DNA from: Pseudomonas sp. CBZ-4
Lineage (GTDB): Bacteria > Pseudomonadota > Gammaproteobacteria > Pseudomonadales > Pseudomonadaceae
Length of the DNA: 64,000 bases
NCBI RefSeq assembly: GCF_000346755.1
Contig: NZ_ANNV01000084.1
Coordinates: 27,074-91,073, forward strand
Direction of reading: 5' to 3'
Positions within the stretch are counted from its first letter, which is position 1; each line of letters opens with the position of its first letter. The notes beneath the pieces were generated by a model that was not told the origin of the DNA, searched no databases, and saw only the letters and a program-made list of their open reading frames with translations. The translations under genes and the position numbers were made by a program. Shown piece by piece: positions 51,674 to 61,200 of this stretch.

Positions 51674-52117
51674 TCAAACATTCGGCGGTTGCTGGCGAAA
51701 GCTCACCGCCAAGCGGTTCCAGCCACTGATGCTGGACACCGCCATGGTCAGGTCCACCAGTTCCTCCTCGCTGAACTGCACGCGCACGGCGGCAAACAGT
51801 TCATCCGACACCTGGGAGGTGGGCAACGTCGCCACCGACTCGCTCCAGGCCAATGCGGCCTTCTCCCGCGCAGTGAAAAACGGTGAATCGCGCCACACGC
51901 ACAGCGCAAACAAACGCCGCTCGGTCTCACCACGCTGGCGTGCCGCCATCGAGTGCATGTCGGTGCAGAAGCCACAGTGGTTGAGTTGCGACACGCGGAT
52001 CTTGATCAACTCCAGCAACGGCTGTTCGATCGACAGGCCAAAGGTGTTCGCCTCCAGCATCAACATGGCCTTGAGCGCTTGCGGGGACGCGGTGTAGTAA
52101 TCCAGGCGGGGTTCCAT
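51674..52117 (-). CDS. carboxymuconolactone decarboxylase/AhpD-like protein
   Basis: 147 aa from the ATG at 52117 with AGAGAAG upstream. The AhpD-type redox motif is complete: N-H47-C48-GF-C51-TDMH55. It resembles small alkylhydroperoxidase-like proteins that reduce peroxides with a disulfide cycle. It is divergent from a MocR-type regulator, which is its likely controller. Confidence 0.86.
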   Translation of the reverse strand: MEPRLDYYTASPQALKAMLMLEANTFGLSIEQPLLELIKIRVSQLNHCGFCTDMHSMAARQRGETERRLFALCVWRDSPFFTAREKAALAWSESVATLPTSQVSDELFAAVRVQFSEEELVDLTMAVSSISGWNRLAVSFRQQPPNV

Positions 52118-52261
52118 GGGGTGCTTCTCTGAAATGACACCCCAGCCTAGAACCCCCACGGCATAAGCCCTATAGCCAATCGGCCGGTTTATGCGCAGAC
52201 CATTTTGCAGCCACCGCGCCAGCGCGTAGTCTTGGCGCAGACTGAAGCCTTGGGATACAAC

Positions 52262-53695
52262 ATGGAACTGCACGTCGTGATCAACGGCCGCAAGGATCTG
52301 GCCGAACAGCTGTACCAGCAACTGCGCGAAGCCATCAGCTCCGGGCGCCTCGCCGCCGGTGCGCAATTGCCGCCGAGCCGCTTGCTGGCCGAACAGTTGG
52401 GTGTGTCGCGCAAGACCGTGTCCGACACCTACGCCACCCTGACCTACGAAGGCCTGCTGGTGGGCAAGACCGGCCGCGGCACCTTCGTCAACGCCCATGC
52501 GCCGCAGGCGGAACGCCCGCAATCGGCCACCGACCTGGCCTGCGCCGCCAGCCTGGCCCGGTGGCAATCACTGCCCTCACCCATGCGCCACCCCACGCGC
52601 GACAGCACCTTGCGCTACGAATTTATCGGCGGCGCCACCAGCCGCAATCAGTTCCCCCAGGATGAATGGCGGCGCTGCACCCAGGATGCGTTGCGACGCA
52701 TTGCGCAGAACAGCGGTTTCTACAGCCAGCCCGAAGGCCTGCCCGCCCTGCGCAGTGCCATCGCCGGGCATATCGCGTTCTCCCGCGGCGTGAAATGCCG
52801 TGACAGCGACATTGTGGTCACCAACGGTGCGCAGCAAGCGCTGGACCTGATCGCCCGCGTGGTGCTGGAACCGGGCAGCATCGTCGCCATGGAAGACCCC
52901 GGCTACAGCCCCGCACGCCAGCTGTTCGTGGCGATGGGAGCCAGCGTCGCCAGTGTGCCGGTGGACGAACAGGGTATCCAGGTCGATAAGATCCCCGACG
53001 GCACGCGCCTGATCTACGTGACGCCGTCCCACCAGTTCCCCCTCGGCATGCCCATGAGCCTGCCACGCCGCGAAGCCCTGCTGGCCCGCGCCTTCGAGCT
53101 GGGGGCGATCATCATCGAAGACGACTACGACAGCGAATTCCGCTACGAAGGCCGCCCCACCGATTCCCTGCAAAGCATGGACAACCGTGGCGTAGTGACC
53201 TACGTCGGCACCTTCTCCAAAACGCTATTGCCCGAGCTGCGCCTGGGCTACGCGGTGCTGCCGCCGGCAATCCATGGCGCCGTGCTCAAGGCCAAGCAAT
53301 TGACCGACCAGCACAGCTCCACCTTGCCGCAATGGGCCCTCGCCAAGTTCATCAGCGAAGGTTACCTGCTCAAGCACATCCGCCGCTGCCACACCGTGTA
53401 TGCCGGGCGCCGTGAACGCATCCTGCAACGGCTGGCCGGGGACTTGTCGCCCTGGTTCGAAGCGGTACCCACCGTGGCCGGGTTCCACATGGCGGCGCTG
53501 TGCAAGGTGGCGATCGATATCCCGCTGCTGATGCAGCTGGCGCGCCAGGTGGAAGTCGGCTTGTACCCACTGGAGGTGTTTTTCCATGACGCACCGGTAC
53601 GCCCGGGCTTGATCATCGGCTTTGGCGCCATCGAAACCCTGGACATCGACCCGGCCCTGGACCGGGTGCGAGACATCCTGCTGCAGATTGGCTAG
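52262..53695 (+). CDS. MocR-type PLP-dependent regulator
   Basis: 477 aa from the ATG at 52262. Residues 1-75 form a GntR winged helix (LAEQLYQQLREAISSGRLAA, LGVSRKTVSDTYATL, KTGRGTFV), the rest an aminotransferase-like domain with VTNGAQQALDLIARV, IIIEDDYDSEFRYEG and PLP lysine in TFSKTLLPELRLGY. It is divergent from the AhpD-like gene. Confidence 0.9.
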   Translation: MELHVVINGRKDLAEQLYQQLREAISSGRLAAGAQLPPSRLLAEQLGVSRKTVSDTYATLTYEGLLVGKTGRGTFVNAHAPQAERPQSATDLACAASLARWQSLPSPMRHPTRDSTLRYEFIGGATSRNQFPQDEWRRCTQDALRRIAQNSGFYSQPEGLPALRSAIAGHIAFSRGVKCRDSDIVVTNGAQQALDLIARVVLEPGSIVAMEDPGYSPARQLFVAMGASVASVPVDEQGIQVDKIPDGTRLIYVTPSHQFPLGMPMSLPRREALLARAFELGAIIIEDDYDSEFRYEGRPTDSLQSMDNRGVVTYVGTFSKTLLPELRLGYAVLPPAIHGAVLKAKQLTDQHSSTLPQWALAKFISEGYLLKHIRRCHTVYAGRRERILQRLAGDLSPWFEAVPTVAGFHMAALCKVAIDIPLLMQLARQVEVGLYPLEVFFHDAPVRPGLIIGFGAIETLDIDPALDRVRDILLQIG

Positions 53696-53779
53696 GGGAT
53701 TTACCGCCGGATTGGTCATTGGTGACCCCGGCCACGCGGCGTAGGGTGAACAGGTCTCGAACTACTCGGAAACTTCGTC

Positions 53780-54181
53780 ATGAAACGACTGCTCACTGCC
53801 TCCCTGATGCTCGCCTCCCTCAGCGCCTTTGCCCACGAACCGGTGTACAACCAGGAGTCGATCAAGGTCCTGCAAGAACACGCGCTGACCAACGTGCCCG
53901 GCAAGAAAACCATCATGCTCACCGTGGACTATGCACCCGGGCAAGCCACCGTCCCTCACAGCCACACCGGCACCGCGGTGGCCTACGTGCTGGAAGGCGA
54001 AATCACCTCGCGGGTGAATGATGAGAAGGCGGTCACCTACAAGGTCGGTGAATCGTTCTATGAGCCGGCGGGGTCGCGGCACTTTGAATCGAGCAATGCC
54101 AGCCAGACCAAGCCGGCCAAGTTGCTGGTGGTGATGGTCATGGATGATAAGGCCGAGGTACTCACGCCACTGCCACAGTAA
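53780..54181 (+). CDS. exported cupin-domain protein
   Basis: 133 aa with a signal peptide (MKRLLTASLMLASLSAFAHE). One conserved cupin barrel: motif 1 is VPHSHTGTAVAYVLEGEI and motif 2 is GESFYEPAGSRHFESSN, with the histidines and glutamate needed for a metal site. Periplasmic location is likely. The substrate is unknown. Confidence 0.85.
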   Translation: MKRLLTASLMLASLSAFAHEPVYNQESIKVLQEHALTNVPGKKTIMLTVDYAPGQATVPHSHTGTAVAYVLEGEITSRVNDEKAVTYKVGESFYEPAGSRHFESSNASQTKPAKLLVVMVMDDKAEVLTPLPQ

Positions 54182-54201
54182 CCCGCAACACTACAAAACC
54201 C

Positions 54202-54291
54202 TGTGGGAGCTGGCTTGCCTGCGATAGCGGTATATCAGTAACAGATGGGTTGGCTGACCCACCGCTATCGCAGGCAAGCCAGCTCCCACAG
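54202..54291. repeat. REP pair
   Basis: Inverted arms of the GGAGCTGGCTTGCCTGCGAT type between the cupin gene and the convergent tag gene. Confidence 0.9.
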
Positions 54292-54316
54292 GTTGAATTA
54301 TGTTTTTTCAGCAGGT

Positions 54317-54946
54317 TCAGGGGCGCTTGAACTGGCGCCGTAGCTCTTCGATGCGAGGCCGGCATAGACAGCCTTCCAGATGATCATTGACCATCCCCAT
54401 CGCCTGCATCAACGCATACATCGTGGTCGGCCCCACATAGGTCCAGCCACGCTTCTTCAGCGCTTTCGACAAGCGCACCGACGCAGGCGAGGTCGGGTTG
54501 CCCGTCCAGTACGCCATATCCACCCGCGCCGGGCGCTCCTCATCAGCCGGTTCGAACGCCCACAACCAGCGCGCCAACGATCCCGTCTCATCCACCAGCT
54601 CACACGCCCTGCGCGCATTGTTGAGGGTGGACACGATCTTCGCCCGGTTGCGCACGATGCCCACGTCCTGCATCAGTCGTTCAATATCGGCCTCGCCGTA
54701 CTGCGCCACCCGGCGAAAGTCAAAGCCCTCGAACGCCGCCCGGAACTGTTCGCGCTTGCGCAGGATGGTGATCCACGCCATGCCCGCCTGGAAGCCTTCC
54801 AGACAGATCTTCTCGTATAGCTGGATATCGTCAGCCACCGGCACGCCCCACTCGTGGTCGTGGTAATCCGGGTATTGCGGCGCCGACGTGCGCCAGGTGC
54901 AGTAGGTCTGCCCGGTGGCGTCGGTTGTCAGTCCTGGTCGGTCCAT
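54317..54946 (-). CDS. tag: DNA-3-methyladenine glycosylase I
   Basis: 209 aa. The Tag family pattern is clear: TYCTWRTSAPQYPDYHDHEWGV at the start (split here by a zinc cysteine and histidine), ICLEGFQAGMAWITILRKR, and GWTYVGPTTMYALMQAMGMVNDH followed by the C-terminal cysteine pair GCLC. It removes 3-methyladenine from alkylated DNA. Length is close to the E. coli enzyme. Confidence 0.92.
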   Translation of the reverse strand: MDRPGLTTDATGQTYCTWRTSAPQYPDYHDHEWGVPVADDIQLYEKICLEGFQAGMAWITILRKREQFRAAFEGFDFRRVAQYGEADIERLMQDVGIVRNRAKIVSTLNNARRACELVDETGSLARWLWAFEPADEERPARVDMAYWTGNPTSPASVRLSKALKKRGWTYVGPTTMYALMQAMGMVNDHLEGCLCRPRIEELRRQFKRP

Positions 54947-55178
54947 CCATCACCTCGTGTGTCTTGCGGCGGATGATAAGCGAAAAAATTTCCAGCCCAC
55001 CAACCGCTCAAGCATCGCCCTCGCCGACCAACTGGTCAGACCGGGTCCGGTCAACCACCGAATTTTTACTTGTGATTTCAAAAAAGCCGAGCGTAGACTG
55101 GCCGCGCACTGGACTTACCGGTAAGACCACAACAATTAAGCCCTGGAACCACCAGGGCACCGAATAGAGATCCCTCCC
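54947..55178. promoter_or_regulatory. dctA promoter region with palindromic operator
   Basis: The centre at 55110-55129 reads TGGaCTTACCGGTAAGaCCA, a 20-base palindrome with one mismatched pair. CTTACCGGTAAG in the middle is a perfect 12-bp palindrome. This size and core fit GntR/FadR-family sites; two such regulators are encoded downstream of dctA. It lies 49 bases before the start codon. Confidence 0.6.
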
Positions 55179-56489
55179 ATGCTCAGATGGTGCTCGCGTT
55201 CGATTTTCCTGCAAGTCGTGATCGGCCTGATGCTAGGCGTTGTTTGCGGCCTGGCCCTTCCCGAATTCTCCACACAACTCAAACCCCTCGGTGACGGCTT
55301 TATCAAGCTGATCAAAATGCTGATCGGCCTGATCGTGTTCTGCGTGGTGGTCAGCGGCATCTCTGGCGCCGGCGACTTGAAGAAAGTCGGGCGCATCGGC
55401 CTCAAGTCGGTGATCTACTTTGAAATCCTCACCACCGTCGCCCTGGTGATAGGCCTGGTGATGGCCTTCAGCACCGGTATTGGCCAAGGCGCCAATATCC
55501 ACCTGGAGCAATTGTCGTCCGCCGGCCTCAATGAACTGGCCGACAAAGGCCAGCACATCCGCGGCACCAGCCAGTTCCTGATGGACCTGATCCCCAACTC
55601 GGTGATCGGCGCCTTCGCCGAGAACAACGTGCTGCAAGTGCTGCTGTTCTCGGTGTTGTTCGGCAGCGCGCTGAACCTGGTGGGCGAAGCGGCATCGGGC
55701 ATCTCGCGCCTGATCAACGAGCTGAGCCATGTGATCTTCCGCATCATGGGCATGATCGTGCGCCTGGCGCCGATTGGTGTGTTTGGGGCGATTGCCTTCA
55801 CCACCAGCACCTACGGCCTGGACTCGCTGCAACACCTGGGCAGCCTGGTGGGCCTGTTCTACCTCACCTGCTTCGCCTTCGTCGGGCTGATCCTCGGCCT
55901 GGTGATGCGCCTGTCCGGCCTGCGCATGTTGCCGCTGCTCAAGTACCTGCGCGAAGAACTGCTGATCGTGATGGGCACCGCCTCCTCCGACGCCGTGCTG
56001 CCACAGATCATGCGTAAACTGGAGCACCTGGGCATTGGCAGCTCCACCGTCGGCCTGGTGATCCCAACGGGGTATTCGTTCAACCTCGACGGCTTCTCGA
56101 TCTACCTGACCCTGGCCATCGTGTTTATCGCCAACGCCACTGGCACGCCGCTGTCGATGACCGATCTGATGACGATTCTGCTGGTGTCGCTGATCACCTC
56201 CAAGGGTGCCCACGGCATTCCGGGGTCGGCGCTGGTGATCCTGGCGGCGACGCTCACGGCTATCCCGGCGATTCCAGTGGTGGGCCTGGTGCTGGTGCTG
56301 GCGGTGGATTGGTTCATGGGCATTGGCCGCGCACTGACCAACCTGATCGGCAACTGCGTCGCTACCGTGGCGATTGCTCGTTGGGAGAAAGACATCGACT
56401 TGCAGCGCGCCAACAAGGTGCTCGAAGGCCAGCAAGGGTATGCCTTTCAGGCCAAGAAACCGGTAGTGCCGGCGCACCAAGAATTCTAG
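55179..56489 (+). CDS. dctA: C4-dicarboxylate:cation symporter DctA
   Basis: 436 aa. The DctA family signatures are present: LGDGFIKLIKMLIGLIVFCV, the hairpin-loop serine region MGTASSDAVLPQIM, GLVIPTGYSFNLDGFSIYLT, and the final TSKGAHGIPGSALVILAATL. It takes up succinate, malate and fumarate with a cation. Two GntR genes follow in the same direction; a REP pair separates them. Confidence 0.92.
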   Translation: MLRWCSRSIFLQVVIGLMLGVVCGLALPEFSTQLKPLGDGFIKLIKMLIGLIVFCVVVSGISGAGDLKKVGRIGLKSVIYFEILTTVALVIGLVMAFSTGIGQGANIHLEQLSSAGLNELADKGQHIRGTSQFLMDLIPNSVIGAFAENNVLQVLLFSVLFGSALNLVGEAASGISRLINELSHVIFRIMGMIVRLAPIGVFGAIAFTTSTYGLDSLQHLGSLVGLFYLTCFAFVGLILGLVMRLSGLRMLPLLKYLREELLIVMGTASSDAVLPQIMRKLEHLGIGSSTVGLVIPTGYSFNLDGFSIYLTLAIVFIANATGTPLSMTDLMTILLVSLITSKGAHGIPGSALVILAATLTAIPAIPVVGLVLVLAVDWFMGIGRALTNLIGNCVATVAIARWEKDIDLQRANKVLEGQQGYAFQAKKPVVPAHQEF

Positions 56490-56505
56490 GAAAACACACA
56501 TCCAA

Positions 56506-56594
56506 TGTGGGAGCTGGCTTGCCTGCGATAGCGGTGTATCAGTAAAGGATGGATTGACTGACACACTGCTATCGCAGGCAAGCCAGCTCCCACA
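56506..56594. repeat. REP pair
   Basis: Inverted arms of the GGAGCTGGCTTGCCTGCGAT type between dctA and the first GntR gene. Confidence 0.9.
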
Positions 56595-56647
56595 CTAGAT
56601 CTTCGCTGGATTAACTATTGTGTTTGCAACTTAAAGGAGGCGTAGAC

Positions 56648-57349
56648 GTGATCAGCACCTCAACCGTCGTCAATTCAGTGGTAGAAAAACTGCGCGCCGC
56701 CCTCAAGCGCGGCCAGTGGCGCCGTGGCGAAATGCTCCCCGGGCAACGCGAGCTGGCCGAACAGATGGGCATCAGCCGCCCCAGCCTGCGCGAAGCGGTG
56801 ATCGTCCTGGAAACCCTCGGCCTGGTGCGCTCCATGCCCGGCAAAGGCGTGGTGGTGCTGGAAACCAGCGTCAGCGAACCACAATCCAGCGACGCCGTGG
56901 CCGACGCGAGCCTGGAAGATATCCTGCAACTGCGCTACACCCTCGAACCCTTCATCGTCGGTCTCGTCGCCCAATCCATCAGCAGCAAGGAAGTCGGCCA
57001 ACTGCGCCTGACCCTGATGGACATGCGCGAAGCCCTCGACGCCGAAGACGCCGAAGCCGGCATGAACGCCTACATCGGCTTCCATGAAGAACTGTTCGCC
57101 CTGACCTCCAACCCGATCTTCCAGAACGTGGTGCAGCAAACCAGCAACGCCCTCAAGCAGAGCGCCCAGGTGCTGCGCAACTCACCGGAGCACCTGGCCG
57201 AACGCCTGCGCGAAAACGAGGCGGTGGTGCGCGCCATCCGCAACAAGAACAGCGCCCTGGCCAGTGCCGAGATGCGTCGGCACATCCTGCAGGAAGGCCT
57301 GCGCATGGGCATTCGCTTGAACATCCCGGATGACCATCTGGGCAGCTGA
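56648..57349 (+). CDS. GntR/FadR-family (FCD) regulator
   Basis: 233 aa from a GTG at 56648, supported by a perfect AAAGGAGG seven bases upstream. The N-terminal winged helix has LPGQRELAEQMGISRPSLREAV, and the C-terminal FCD domain has LEDILQLRYTLEP and GFHEELFALTSNP. Its place after dctA and the palindrome in front of dctA suggest it regulates dicarboxylate uptake. The effector is unknown. Confidence 0.85.
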   Translation: MISTSTVVNSVVEKLRAALKRGQWRRGEMLPGQRELAEQMGISRPSLREAVIVLETLGLVRSMPGKGVVVLETSVSEPQSSDAVADASLEDILQLRYTLEPFIVGLVAQSISSKEVGQLRLTLMDMREALDAEDAEAGMNAYIGFHEELFALTSNPIFQNVVQQTSNALKQSAQVLRNSPEHLAERLRENEAVVRAIRNKNSALASAEMRRHILQEGLRMGIRLNIPDDHLGS

Positions 57350-57366
57350 TTTATTGGAGACTGGCC

Positions 57367-58053
57367 ATGACCGCTTACGCGTTGCAACGCGACCCTATCT
57401 TCCCTGCCCTGCGCTTGATCGCCGGAAAAAAGCCCTCGGTGGATGACATCTACCCGCGCCTGTTCGATGCCATCCTCGAACAGCGCATTGCGCCGGCCAG
57501 TCGTTTTACCGAAGAAAGCCTGGGCGAGACCTTTGGTGTCAGCCGCAGCGTGATCCGTCGCGTGCTGGCCAAACTGTCGCACCAGCAAGTGATCATCCTG
57601 CGCCCCAACCAGCGTGCCCAGGTGGCCGCGCCGGATGCCCAGCAAACCCGGCAGATCCTCGAAGCGCGGCGCCTCACCGAAATCACCGTGGTGCAATTGG
57701 CCTGCGTACACGCCACGCCCACGCAACTGCGCCAGTTGCGCGAGCTGATCGCCCGCGAGCGCGAGTGCATCGAGCGCGACCAGCGTGGGCCGGCGATTCG
57801 TCTGTCCGGGGAGTTCCACCTGCAATTGGCCGCGATGGCGCGTAATGCGCCGCTGGCGCAGTTCCTCAACAGCCTGGTGCCGCTGACGTCGTTGGTCATT
57901 GCCCAGTACGAGGCGAAAGCCTGCACCTACTGCGCGTGGCAGGAGCATATGGCGATTGTGGATGCATTGGAGCAACGCGACGCCACTGCTGCCGTGAGCC
58001 TGATGACCCAGCACCTGGACCACCTGGAATCCAAATTACTCAAACACCACTGA
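57367..58053 (+). CDS. GntR-family (FCD) regulator
   Basis: 228 aa with TTGGAG before the ATG, 17 bases after the previous regulator gene. The winged helix has LGETFGVSRSVIRRVLAKLS, and the FCD domain RQILEARRLTEITV and GEFHLQLAAMARNAPL. Two different FCD regulators in tandem may respond to different ligands. Confidence 0.85.
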   Translation: MTAYALQRDPIFPALRLIAGKKPSVDDIYPRLFDAILEQRIAPASRFTEESLGETFGVSRSVIRRVLAKLSHQQVIILRPNQRAQVAAPDAQQTRQILEARRLTEITVVQLACVHATPTQLRQLRELIARERECIERDQRGPAIRLSGEFHLQLAAMARNAPLAQFLNSLVPLTSLVIAQYEAKACTYCAWQEHMAIVDALEQRDATAAVSLMTQHLDHLESKLLKHH

Positions 58054-58077
58054 TCCCAAGGGATAAACACATCCAAA

Positions 58078-58168
58078 TGTGGGAGCTGGCTTGCCTGCGA
58101 TAGCGGTGGGTCAGCCAACACATATGTCACTGATACACCGCTATCGCAGGCAAGCCAGCTCCCACAGT
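58078..58168. repeat. REP pair
   Basis: Inverted arms of the GGAGCTGGCTTGCCTGCGAT type between the GntR gene and the gdhB terminator. Confidence 0.9.
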
Positions 58169-58190
58169 GATCGCATTCCAATTCAAACAA

Positions 58191-58224
58191 AAAAGCCCCC
58201 GCATCTCGCGATACGGGGGCTTTT
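58191..58224. terminator. bidirectional terminator between gntR and gdhB
   Basis: GCCCCCGCAT pairs with ATACGGGGGC around CTCGCG, with AAAA on the left and TTTT on the right, so it can stop transcription in both directions. Confidence 0.88.
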
Positions 58225-58239
58225 GTTTTCAGCGTCAGA

Positions 58240-61200
58240 TCAAACCGGTGACAACACCGACTGACCGCTCAACGCCAGGTCCAGCAACTCACGGTTGGCT
58301 ACCGCATACATGGCGTAGTCCGTGCCCACAGCGGCACGAATCTCCACCATCATCGCCACCCAACGATCAGCCATGTCCTTGTGCTGCTCAAGCCACAGGG
58401 CCACACGGGCTTCCATGTCTTCCGGCGCATCGGCCATTTGCAGGACCGAAATGGTGATCGCCCGTTGCTGCCAGTCCACATCGTCGCGGAACGCTTCGCG
58501 GGCCTGGGCCTGCCAGTTGTTGGCCACTGGCAGATCGCTGATCTGCTGCAGGTACCACGGCAGGTCCAGGGCGCTGCCCACGGCGAAGTAGGCCTTGGCC
58601 ACTTCGGCGGCGTCGTGCCCGGTGACGTCGGCGGCTTCGATGATCGGCAGCAAGGTGTACAGGTGAGTCGTACCTGCAACCATGCGCGCCAACAACTCCG
58701 GTACACCGGCTTCGGTGTATTTGCCGTAGCGGTTCTGCCAGCCTTCGCGGGTCGGGCCTTCCAGCAGTTCGTCGAGCTTGAGGCCCAACGCGGCCAGGTG
58801 CGGACCGAAGTGCGCGGTGTCACGACCAGCGTCCTGCTCGTTGCGACGGCTGCGCAGGAACCAACGCGTAGCACGGCGGCCCAGGCGCATCAGCTCGTCC
58901 ATCAGCTCCAGTTGCACGTCGGCAGACACCTGGTGATCCAGGGCCTCAATCTGACGGAACCAGTGCGGGAGGTGGAAGATGTCACGCACGATCACATACG
59001 CGCCCGCCACGTTCGCCGGGCTCATGCCGGTCGACTCTTTGAGCCGTTGAACGAAGGTGATGCCCATGTGGTTGACCAGGTCGTTGGCGATCTGGGTGCT
59101 GACGATCTCGCGCTTCAAGCGGTGGCGACGCATGGCTTCGCCGAACTTGGCCACCAGGCTCGGTGGGAACGCGGTCTCCATGTCGCGAGTCAGGTAGTCG
59201 TCATCCGGTACCAGGGACTTGAGCAGCGCTTCCTTGAGGTCGATCTTGCTGTAGGAAATCAGCACCGACAGCTCTGGACGGGTCAAGCCCTTGCCGGTCG
59301 CGGCGCGCTCGACGAGCTGCTCCTCGGTCGGCAGGTACTCGATGGCGCGGTCCAGCTTGCCACGGCCTTCCAGGTCGCTCATCAGGCGCTTGTACTCGGC
59401 TGCACGCTCGTAGGCACGGCGCGCGGCCAGGGACAGGGCCTGGGTCTGCTTGTAGTTGTTACCCAACACCAGGCTGCCGACTTCGTCGGTCATGCTCGCC
59501 AGCAACTGGTTGCGTTGCTTGTCGGTCATGTCACCGGCCTGCACCACTTCGTTGAGCAGGATCTTGATGTTCACTTCGTGGTCGGAGCAGTCCACACCAC
59601 CGGCGTTGTCGATGAAGTCGGTGTTGGAACCGCCGCCATTGAGGCCGAATTCCACACGACCCAGCTGGGTCATGCCGAGGTTACCGCCCTCGCCCACTAC
59701 CTTGCAGCGCAGCTCGTTGCCGTTGACGCGCAGCGCGTCGTTGGCCTTGTCGCCCACGTCGGCATGGCTTTCGCTGCTGGCCTTGACGTAGGTACCGATA
59801 CCGCCGTTCCACAACAGGTCCACCGGTGCCTTGAGCAAGGCGTTCAGCAGTTCGGTCGGGGTCAGCTTGTCGGCCGCGATGTCGAAGCGCTCTTTCATCT
59901 GTGGCGAAATGGCAATGCTCTTCGCGCTGCGCGAGAAGATACCGCCGCCTTCGGACATGATGCTGGTGTCGTAGTCGGTCCAGGCCGAACGCGGCAGCTC
60001 GAACATGCGCTGGCGCTCGACAAAGCTGGTGGCCGGGTTCGGGTTTGGATCGATGAAGATGTGCAGGTGGTTGAAGGCCGCGACCAGTTGCAGCTTGTCG
60101 GACATCAGCAAGCCGTTACCGAACACGTCACCGGCCATATCGCCGACGCCCACCACGGTGATGCTGTCTTCCTGCACGTTGATGCCGCGCTCGCGGAAGT
60201 GACGCTGCACACCGACCCACGCGCCCTTGGCAGTGATGCCCATTTTCTTGTGGTCGTAACCGGCGGAACCACCGGAAGCAAACGCATCACCCAGCCAGAA
60301 GCCGTAGTCGATGGCGATGCCGTTGGCGATGTCGGAGAAGGTCGCCGTGCCTTTGTCCGCTGCCACTACCAGGTACGGGTCATCGTCGTCATGACGCACG
60401 ACGTTGGCCGGTGGCACCAGGGCGCCGTCCTTCAGGTTGTCGGTGATGTCCAACAGGCCGGAGATGAAGATGCGGTAGCAGGCGATACCCTCGGCCGCGA
60501 TCTCGTCACGGCTGCCGCCCAGTGGCAGGCGACGCGGCAGGAAGCCGCCCTTCGCACCCACCGGCACGATGACCGAGTTCTTCACTTGCTGGGCTTTTAC
60601 CAGGCCAAGCACTTCGGTACGGAAGTCCTCTTCACGATCGGACCAGCGCAGGCCACCACGAGCGACGTTGCCGAAGCGCAGGTGCACGCCTTCAACCCGT
60701 GGCGAGTAGACGAAGATTTCAAACTTCGGCACCGGCTTGGGCAGCTCAGGGATCGCACGCGGGTCGAACTTGAAGCTGAAGTACGACTTGTTCTGGCCGT
60801 TGGCGTCAGTCTGGTAGAAGTTGGTGCGCAGGGTGGCCTTGATCAGGTCCAGGTAGCGACGCAGGATGCGGTCTTCGTTGAGCACCTGGACATCGTCCAG
60901 GGCGCTGAGGATCGCTTGCTCCAGGCGTTGCTGCTTGTCTTCCAGGTCTTCGGCCGTGAGCTTGCGCGCCAGGTAAAAGCGGGTCTTGAACAACCGGGTC
61001 AACTCGCGGGCGATGTCGGTGTGGTTGTTCAGGGTGCTGGCGATGTAGCCGAGGTCGAAGCCCAGGCGGATCTGCTTGAGGTAACGGGCGTAGGCACGCA
61101 GCAGCGCGACGTCGCGCCATGGCAGGCCGGCGGTGAGCACCAGGCGGTTGAACGCATCGTTCTCGGCGTCGCCATGCACGATGTGCACGAAGGCGTCTTG

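Noticed and set aside
51674..52567. 297-codon version of the AhpD-like gene
   Set aside because: The upstream half would run antisense through the start of the divergent MocR gene; the ATG at 52117 has a ribosome site and begins a full AhpD-like domain.
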